A DNA stretch of 64,000 nt from Porphyra umbilicalis (Eukaryota > Rhodophyta > Bangiophyceae > Bangiales > Bangiaceae): the NCBI GenBank assembly GCA_002049455.2, contig KV918961.1:62001-126000 (forward strand). Direction: 5' to 3'. The position numbers and the translations under genes are program-made. The notes beneath the pieces are model-generated. The model was given only the letters and a program-made list of their open reading frames with translations, made no database searches and was not told where the DNA came from. Below are positions 56,450-64,000 of this stretch, in pieces. Position 1 is the stretch's first letter. Each line of letters starts with the position of its first letter.

Positions 56450-59346
56450 TCAAAGCTCGGTCTTCCCTTCCTCAGCCGCGTCAGCCGACGGAACCGTGTC
56501 TGCAGCCGGCTCGCCAGACGCAGACGAGTCACCGGCCACCGGCGCCTCTGTCATCGTCCGCACGGGCAGCGGCGGCGGCAACCTGCGCACCACCAATGCC
56601 AACCGCCGGACGGCGTCTGACCTCTCTTCGACCTGCTTGGCGGTGTAGCCCGGGTCGCCCGTCGCCGGCCGGTCCGCCGCGGCGGCCTCTACTTCCTCGA
56701 GCCATTTGGTCGCCTCTGCGGCGGCGGCCTCAGCATCCGCCATGGCCTTCTCAGCGGCGGCCTTGGCCTCGTTCGAGTCCCCACTGGGGCCGACCCGCGC
56801 CGTGCGGGCGACACCAACGATCGTGGCGGACTGAACCAGCGTCTCGCGGAGGCCGGCCACTGCCTTTGGCCGAATCGAGTACTCGCGGGCGCGGTCAAAG
56901 ATTGGCGCCACGGCTGCCTTGACCTCCTTCCTTTTGGCGGCGAGCGCGGCCGTGCTGCCCGCCGCGTCTGTGTACATCCAATCCTCCGCCGCGTCCAACT
57001 GCTCAATGAGCGCATCCCGCTCGGCGTCCGTGGAGACGACTTCGAGGGCGTCCGAGTCGTCGCCGCCGAGGCGCAAGGACGACCGGGAGTGAAGGACCAG
57101 GCCCTCCAGGGCGTTGAGGGCGTCGGCGCGGGCAGTGCGGTCGCTGGCCGCCGCGTCCAAGTCAGCAAGCGTCTTGCGGGAGGCGGCCAGGGCCGGTGCG
57201 CTCAAACGCCACCCGCCAACATTGCCATCCGAGTCGCCCGCGATGGCGGCTACTTCCGTCACGTCCAGAGCCTGGCGGTGGATGAGCGTTTTGGCTACGG
57301 GCTTAGGAGGGCCGTCAGGGGCAGCCGACTCCTTGGCATCCTTCGTCTTGGATTTGGGGTCAGCCGACGGTGTCGGCGTCGGGGTTGGCGTCGACCAGAT
57401 GGTTTCCTCCAGAGTAGCCTCGGCGGCCTCCACCCGCACGAGGCCCGAGTGGTCGAGCGAAAAAGAGAGGGCGATCTTGGGCGACGCCTCGGTCTCCGAA
57501 TCGGTCGACCGACGCTTAGCAAACACCTTGCTGACACCCGCCACGGTGTAGCGGCCGTACAGGGTGCGCTCAAAGTCGGCCGCGTCTGTGACGGCGCCAG
57601 CGCCCGCGCCCGCATCGACGGCCGCGTCCTCAGGCGTGCCCGGCAAGGGCTCTAAGAATAGGGAGAGCGTAAAGTCCTCCTTGCGACGAACGGTCAGCTT
57701 CTTAGTGGCCGGCCGCTTGGAGCCCGCCGCAAAGAGCGTCGCGTTTTGGTAATCGCCGGCGCCCGTCGAGAGGGCACCTGCCTCCCGACGCACGGCCACG
57801 GACACGGCGCGTGGGGAGACATCGGCCAGGTCCAGCGCCCGCACGCGAAAGGTCGGCGACAGGGAGGCGGCGAGAAAGGCGGCGCCCATCACCGCCGCCT
57901 CGTCTGCGTTGACGCTCTTGTTGAGGGACGGCCGGCCGAGCGCCTCGCACAGCAGCTGCTGGAGCTTAGGCGTGCGGGACGCGCCGCCGAGTGGCACGAC
58001 GGCGTCCAGCTGGTCCGCGGTGATTCCCGCCGACGCGAGCGCGCGGGCCACGGGAGCAGTAACGCGGGCGAGCGTCGACGCCGCGTCCGACTCGAAGTCC
58101 GCCCGAGATACGACCGTGCTCGTCAAGTCGACGTCGCCAAAGAGCGACGGGACGGCCACGTGGGCCTCCACATTGGCACTGAGCATCTCCCGAACCTTTT
58201 GAGCTTCCTTGCGGAGGCGGGTGACGACCCGCGGGTTGCCCGCCGCCGACTCGTCCGAGCCGGGTGCCAGCCCGCGCTGCTTGTCAAACGCCGCGACCAG
58301 CCGCGCGACGATCACATTGTCGAGCGCGCGCCCGCCAAGCGTACGGTCCCACGCGTGCGACAATACAGTTACGGAGCTCGGCACCTTGGTCGCGAAGCGC
58401 CCAGACTTCTTGTTGTCAATCTGTACGACCGTCGCGACGGTGCTACCGGCGCCAACGTCGACAAAGAGCGCAAAGTGGGCGTCCTTGACCGCTCCGTCCT
58501 TGGCCGCCCCCGTCGACGGGGACGGTGACGCGTCGGCCGACGGCAACGCCGTCGGCGACACCGTCGCCTTATTGTCCAGCGCGTACTTGAGCGCGGCCGC
58601 CGCGTTGGAGTTGACCAGCGCGAGGACGTTGAGGCCCGCCACGGACGCCGCGTCGGCGAGCGCCGCCCGGTGCGGCGCAGAGTACCACGCGGGTACGGTC
58701 ACGACCGTGTCGCGCACGGTCGATTCCGGGGCGCCCAGCGCTGCAGCTGCGTGCTGCCGCGCCAAGGAGAGGATCATGGCGACGAGGTCGACGCCGGTGA
58801 GGCTCAGTGCCGGCGCCGACGGCGTCGTGCCGGCTGGGAGCTCCGCCTTGGCAGACGCGTTACCCAGGTAGCCCAGGGGGGCCAACACTGCGCGTGTAGG
58901 CGCTTTGGGCGCATATGCCAGGGCGGGGTCTCCGAACAGCCGCTCCCCATCGAGGGTGAAAGCGACGACCGTGGGGGTCTTGCGCTTGGACGCCTCATTG
59001 GTGACGAGCTCCAGGCCCTTGCCGGGACGTGCAACCGCAACCTTCAAAGCAAGAAATGAGCAGAATGGGGTGAGAGGTCAGGAGCAAGAAGCAAACGCAA
59101 AAGCCGTCGGTTAGTCAGCATCACTGCCGGGTTGCCCCCACTGACACCCTGTAACAGGTTCCAGGCGATGCGGAACAAGTGACCAGAAGAAAAGTAGGCA
59201 GTAGAAAAACGCACCTTGAGGAACCCTGATCCCAAGTCCACCGCCAGAAGGTTGCCTGCCACCGAGGCCGCCGACAGGGCGATCAGCGCCAGGCCGCACA
59301 CTGCCGACGCCCACCGTCCGAGCCGCATCATGTCGCTTCTTGTCAT
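56450..59346 (-). CDS. ER-lumenal Hsp70-family protein, GRP170/HYOU1/Lhs1 type
   Basis: A large ER Hsp70 relative that acts as nucleotide-exchange factor and holdase for BiP. Exon 1 (59215-59346) encodes a signal peptide (RLGRWASAVCGLALIALSAA) then NLLAVDLGSGFLK, the first ATPase phosphate loop. The intron is 59042-59214 (GTGCGT...GAAG). Exon 2 continues VAVARPGKGLELVTNEASKR then KTPTVVAFTLDGERLFGD. Further markers are TVVTVPAWYSAPHRAAL-like (DTVVTVPAWYSA), FVDVGAGSTVATVVQ, WDRTLGGRALDNVI and VVPLGGASRTPKLQQLL. The C-terminal third is an acidic, helical extended lid. Total about 907 residues, in the family's normal range. The last four residues are KTEL, a variant of the KDEL retrieval signal. 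The frame is unbroken. The Met at 59346 is the first of three close ATGs. Confidence 0.95.
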
Positions 59347-59834
59347 CGTGACCAGCGTCGCAAGGAAGAGTGCTGGAGCAGACCAAGTGTGGGGCGATAG
59401 TAGAAGGGTGGACCCGATAGGCCGTAGGATGAAGACGTTGACCTTAGCCGTGGCACGACGATGGGGTCGTCCTGAAACGCCCGCCACCATTGTGTGTCAT
59501 GAGCCACGAGCACCAATCAGCGGTGGTGTCAGCAGAAGGATCAGAGACAATCAATCAACAAGTTTATTAACCAATCATAAAAGGCGAGATTCAAAGTCTT
59601 CTGCTCAGACCGACTGACGTCAAGAAAATATAGTAAATCGTGGGTATTTAACTTAGTAAATACCCATCACGCTGTATATTTGGCGACTGCCCTAAGTCTT
59701 CTGATCCGGTGTTCGGATCGCCGTCGTCGGTTCCCTCTGCGGCAGAATCGCCCCCTTCCCCGGTACGTCCGCCTTGCGGTCGCTTGACCCGCCGCCCCTC
59801 TCTGTTGTGCCGACCCTCTCCGCTTGCGCCCGCG
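59347..59834. promoter_or_regulatory. Divergent promoter region of GRP170 and GAR1
   Basis: 488 bases separate the two start codons, which read away from each other. The middle (59550-59690) is AT-rich in a GC-rich genome and holds a perfect 10-bp palindrome, TGGGTATTTA-acttag-TAAATACCCA (59641-59666). Shared promoter function is inferred from geometry. Confidence 0.55.
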
Positions 59835-61036
59835 ATGAGTTTTCGTGGTGGAGGCTTCCGTGGCGGTGGCCGCGGCGGCGGCGGCAGCTTCCGTGGTGGC
59901 GGCCGCGGCGGCGGCGGCTTTGGCGGCGGCGGCTTTGGCGGCGGCGGCCGAGGCGGCTTTCGCGGCGGCGGCCGCGGCGGCGGCCGCGGCGGCTTTGGTG
60001 GCGGCGGCGGCGGGCGGTGGGACGACGGTTCCCCTCCCGCGTCGGTCACCGCCCTCGGCACCTTTTTACACCCGTGCGAGGGGGAGATGGTCTACCAATC
60101 TACCCAGACGATGGTGCCCTACTTCAACGCGCCCGTCTTTCTCGAATCCAAGGCGCTCGTCGGCAAGGTGGAGGAGATCCTCGGGCCCATCTCGTCATTG
60201 ATGTTTACGGTCAAGCCCGTCGACGGCGTCGTGCCGTCCTCCTTTGTGTCGGGCGATAAGGTGTTTATCGCGCCGGAGAAGCTGCTCCCGCTGAGCCGCT
60301 TCCTCCCAAAACCGGCGGCGCCCAAAGCGCCCAAGAAGCGGGGGGCGGGCGGCGGGCGGGGGGGGGTGTCCAAGCCAGGCGGGTACGTTTTTTTGTCGTG
60401 CTGTTCGTCGTTGGGGGGGGGGGTGGGGGGGTTCTCGATGGCATGCAGATTCCTTGTGTGCATACTTGCCACTCCCGTCGGCCGGTCAATGTTGGTGGTC
60501 TACACCATGTTATCTGGGCTGCTGGTCTATGGAGAAGCGCCCGTGCGCAGGTGCGCCTGTGGATTCCGCGGCTTGACGTACGACCTGCGGCGCGCAGGTG
60601 GCGCTCCGCGCGACTGGCATTGTACTTGTGGTGCGCGACGGGGTGTGGAGAGCCGGGCATCGTCCGCCTCCCTGGACGGCCGGCCAGCGTGGCCCACTGA
60701 CCAATGCGCCACCCCGCTCTGCTCTGACCTTACTCTGTATCTTATTGCTGGCCGCTTGCCTCTGCGTCGAACGGCTGTTGGTGCCGACGACGCGCCCGCC
60801 ACAGCCGGGGAGGCCGCGGCGGTTTTGGTGGCGGCCGCGGCGGCTTTCGCGGCGGCGGGGGTGGGGGCTTTCGGGGCGGCGGTCGCGGCGGCTTTCGTGG
60901 CGGCGGGGGTGGCGGCTTTCGGGGCGGCAGTCGCGGCGGCTTCCGCGGCGGCGGCGGCGGCGGTGGCGGCTTTCGGGGCGGCGGCGGCGGCGGCGGCAGT
61001 GGCGGCTTCCGCGGGGGAGGGGGGTATGGCCGATAA
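59835..61036 (+). CDS. GAR1: H/ACA snoRNP protein Gar1
   Basis: Gar1 binds Cbf5/dyskerin in box H/ACA RNPs that pseudouridylate rRNA and snRNA. Exon 1 (59835-60382) has an N-terminal RGG domain (MSFRGGGFRGGGRGGGGSF...) and the Gar1 core: LGTFLHPCEGEMVYQST, VPYFNAPVFLESKALVGKV, EILGPISSLMFTVKP, SFVSGDKVFIAPEKLLPLSR and FLPKP. The intron is 60383-60804 (GTACGT...CCACAG). Exon 2 (60805-61036) is a second RGG domain ending GGYGR-TAA; the split codon gives G-R at the junction. 259 residues, as expected for a eukaryotic Gar1 with RGG domains at both ends. The start at 59835 follows GCG in a pyrimidine-rich leader. Confidence 0.97.
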
Positions 61037-61396
61037 AAGAGGCGTACGGTCGCTTGCATTGTTTTTTCGTCTGTCTCTCTTTACTTGAAGCTGCTCCTGC
61101 TTGTCTTATTTGTCGGCTGCCGGGAGGCGCCGCCTCGTGCGGCGCAACGCGTTGCGGCAGCCCCTTGCCACAGACGCGCCGCGACGGGAGCGGCGCCACC
61201 CAGACCCAGCGCACCCAGAATGACGAGATGAAAGTTATCAACGGGCGGCCCGCCGCCCGCTCGTCCGCACGCCCCCCCTGCTCCCACAGAGGCGGCCGGC
61301 GGGGGCACGCACGCCACCGGCGCGCGCACACCCCCCGCCCGTCGCACTCGACAGCGCTACATCACGCCCCCCCCCACCTTCCCCCCCCCCCCCCCC
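61037..61396. other. Intergenic between convergent GAR1 and kinase genes
   Basis: GC-rich, with C-runs near 61380. No domain. Confidence 0.4.
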
Positions 61397-64000
61397 CTAC
61401 GCTAAAACCCGTCCTCCGCCGCCGGCCGCGTCGACCGCCGCGTCACCCGCGGCGGCGACGCGTGCCCCCCCCCCCCTCCTCCAAGCCCATGGAGCGCAAG
61501 CGCGCTTCCGCTTCCGCCATGGACGACGGCGCGTGGGAGGGCGGTGTCGTCCCCCACACCGGCGACGAGACGGGCGGCAGCTGGGGTACCCGCGGATCCC
61601 CCCACCCCGCGGCGGAGAGGGACGCGCCGCCGCCGACGCCGCGGCTGCCAGACGCCCGCAGCGCGGCCGTCGCGGCGGGCGACAGCAGCCCCGAGGCGCT
61701 GCGAAACGGCTGCGCGGGCGGACCCTGCGCTCCCTGCGGCGAGTAGCCCCCGGGGGGGGGGCGCCCGTGCGCCTGCCCATACGCGTGCGCGGGCGGCGGC
61801 GCCCGCGGCTGCGGCGGGTAGGTGCGGGGCGGCGGCGACGAGTGCACGGGCGGCGGCGGGTAGGCGCGGGGCGGCGGCGGCGACGAGTGCACGGGCGGCG
61901 GCGGGTAGGCGCCCGGCGGCGCTTGCGCGTGCGCCGGCGGCGGTGGCCGGCGCGGGGGCTCAAACGGGGACCCGCCGTCGCCGCCGGGCGTCAGAGGCAA
62001 TGCGAGCGCCGACGGCATGGACGGCCCGATCGAGGATAGGGACGACACCATCTGCAACGCCCGCGGCTGCGGCGGCGCCTTCTGCTGCGACGGCGGCGGC
62101 GCCAGCAGGTGCGGCGTGTACCGATCGTTGGCGGCCGACACTGGCGGCGTGTACTGGTCATCCGCGGCCGACACTGGCGGCGTGTACCGGTCGTCGGCGG
62201 CCGACACTGGCGGCGGCGGCGGCAGCGGCGGCGGCGGCGGCGGCGGTACCCCCCCCCGGCCCCGTGCGGCGACGTCGGGTCGAGGCCGCCGGGCAGGCGC
62301 GGCGGCGGGTGCGGAGTGTGGCCGCCCGCCCCGCGCGGCGCCGTCGGCGGCGACGCCGCGTGCCCATCGAGGGCGGCGGCGGTAAGCGGCGCGCCCCGCC
62401 CATCTGGCGGCCGCGGGTGCGGCGGCCCGCCCCTGTCGGCCACGGGCCGCTGCTGCTGTGGCGGCGACGGCGGCGGCGGCGGCCGCGGCGGTGGCGGCCG
62501 CGGCGGCAGCGCGCCAGTGGCGGCTGGCGGCATCCCGCCGCCGCCGCGCGCGGCGGCGCCCCCTGCCGCAGCGCCGCGCGCGGCGCGGATGGCCGACTCG
62601 ACCGCCACGTTGGCGCGCGCGACCGCCAGCACGCGCTTCGATACGCTCGACGCGAGGACCCCCCCCCCCCGGCGCCGCCGCCCCCCCCCCCCCCGCCATC
62701 AGCGCCCCCCGCATGCGGTGGACGGTGAGGGCGGCCATGACGGCGCGGCGGAACTTGCGGCGCGTCGAGTGGAGGCCCCGCAAGTTGTTGTCGAGCGGCT
62801 CGGTCGACAGCGCCGCCGGGTCGGCCAACCACGCGTGCTGCATCGCGGCCGCGGCGGTGAGGCGCTTGTCCGCGTTGAGCTGCAGGAGCCCCCGCAGGAG
62901 GGAGATGGCGTCGGGGCTGATGCGGCCCCACTCGCGGGCCGGCAGCGCGTACTTGGCGTTGGCGATGCGGCTCATGCACTCGGCGTCGGTGCGGCCAAAA
63001 AAGGGCATTTTGCCGGACAGGATGATGTAGAGGACGACGCCGGCCGCCCACATGTCGACGGGCGGGCCGTAGGGGGTGCGCTTGATCACCTCGGGGGCGA
63101 CGTAGCCGGGCGTGCCAATGACCGTGGCCATCGGTCGGATGGCCGCCGGGTCGACGGAGGCGGACGAGCTCGAGGAGCCGGGGGAGAGCGCCGTCTCTGC
63201 CTCGACAAAGTTGGCAAGCCCAAAGTCGGCGAGCTTGACCTCGAGCGGCCACGTCTTGGACTTGACGAGGATGTTCTCGGGCTGCAGGGGAGGAAAGTAA
63301 AGGGGGCCATAAGCGGCCGCAATCACACCCGGAGATGGAGGCAAGGCGGAGCCGACGAAACTCGAGAACACCAGTCAGCATGCTGCTTGCCGGGTGACCG
63401 ATCGTCCGTTGGCGCACGGTACGCGGCGGGCTTGGACCAGCACGCACGGTTCACCCTGTAATCACGATGCGCGTGTAGAGGTCGACAGACATGCCAATCC
63501 ACCACCCCGCGCGCGCGCACGGCACATTGTCTCTCCGGTGCACGCCCACCGCAACGTACCTTGATGTCTCGATGGCAAATCCCCTGCGAGTGGAGGTACT
63601 CAATCCCCGACACAATCGAGCGCATCACATGCGACGCGTTTCGCTCCGACAGGTGCCCGTGGTCGGCGACAATGTCAAAGAGCTCCCCCCCCTCACACAA
63701 CTCAATGACCAAGTGCAGGTGGGTGACCGTCTCAAAGATGTCATACGTGGTGACGACATTTGGGTGGTCGAGTTCCCGCATGATCGCCACCTCCCGCACG
63801 ACGTACTCGAGCTCCCTGGCGGTGTAGCCGGCCTTGGACACAATCTTGATGGCGACCTCCTCCCCCGTCTCCCGGTCGACGCCCCGGTGCACTTTGGCAA
63901 AGGAGCCCTCCCCGAGCACCTCCCCAACAATATAATAGTCCTCGAGGGACCGCGCCGACGCGGTGCGGAGGGCGTCGACCCACGCCGCAAAGTCGGTCGC
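61397..64000 (-). CDS. PH-domain CaMK-type Ser/Thr kinase (5' part beyond right edge)
   Basis: At the right edge the frame reads TDFAAWVDALRTASARSL, which fits the last helix of a PH domain with its conserved Trp. The kinase domain follows: YYIVGEVLGEGSFAKVHRGV, EEVAIKIVSK (ATP Lys), LHLVIELCEGGELFDIV, HSQGICHRDIK, an intron (63282-63559, GTACGT...TGCAG), then PENILVKS, VKLADFGLANF, GTPGYVAPEVIKRTPYG, PVDMWAAGVVLYIILSGK and AMQHAWLA. All catalytic residues are present. After the kinase, RRKFRRAVMAALTVHRMRGA looks like a CaMK-style regulatory helix. The tail is Pro-rich with three 11-residue repeats (PVSAADDRYTP). Frame changes are needed at C-runs at 62658-62695 and 62249-62257, and possibly 61469-61478. 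The stop is therefore either 61397 or 61443. Confidence 0.94.
62116..62214 (-). repeat. 33-bp minisatellite, three units, inside the kinase tail
   Basis: Units at 62116-62148, 62149-62181 and 62182-62214 differ by a few bases. Each encodes an 11-residue V-S-A-A-(D/N)-D-(R/Q)-Y-T-P-P-type repeat in the coding frame, so the repeat is in phase with translation. Confidence 0.85.

Overview
The window is nuclear DNA from a very GC-rich, intron-poor photosynthetic eukaryote. The gene set supports this: Pumilio, TRAX, an ATAD2/Yta7-type AAA-bromodomain protein, Sgf11, GAR1, an ER Hsp70 of the GRP170 class, an ARF-family protein and CaMK-type kinases, all with short spliceosomal introns. Two products look plastid-targeted, with a Phe near the N-terminus as is typical of red-lineage and glaucophyte transit peptides. 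A red alga of the Bangiales (Porphyra/Pyropia type) is my best guess; this is inference. Nothing looks prokaryotic.

Layout: a 5'-truncated-by-window WAPL-like gene (minus, 1-971) and TRAX (minus, 1579-2745); Pumilio/PUF (plus, 4281-8879); a 6.5-kb tandem array of a 1191/1192-bp unit (10445-16992) whose units carry what looks like the C-terminal end of a tyrosine recombinase; a Ser/Thr kinase (plus, 19987-22874); a GT4 glycosyltransferase (minus, 23576-25360); ATAD2-like (minus, 27724-33209 or longer); phosphate acetyltransferase (plus, 35301-38326); an ARF-like protein lacking key GTPase residues (plus, 39167-40923); Sgf11-like (minus, 41342-43486); an AT-richer island with three small inverted-repeat elements (43.9-47.2 kb); a 90-residue membrane protein with a plastid transit peptide (plus, 47694-48292); an atypical SDR (minus, 48796-50031); a PHO80-type cyclin (plus, 53356-55542); GRP170 (minus, 56450-59346) divergent from GAR1 (plus, 59835-61036); and a PH-domain CaMK-type kinase running off the right edge (minus, 61397-64000).

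The genes are independent housekeeping, RNA-biology, chromatin and signalling genes and do not form a pathway. Two patterns cut across them. First, many long genes are broken by apparent single-base shifts exactly in runs of 5 or more G or C. These are best read as consensus homopolymer errors, so several coordinates below span more than one reading frame. Second, every intron I could place starts GTACG or GTGCG, that is, C at +4 instead of the usual A.

The most notable items are the degenerate ARF-like protein, the recombinase-bearing tandem array, the unusual 5' splice-site consensus, the shared intron position in two kinases and the altered sixth repeat in Pumilio.
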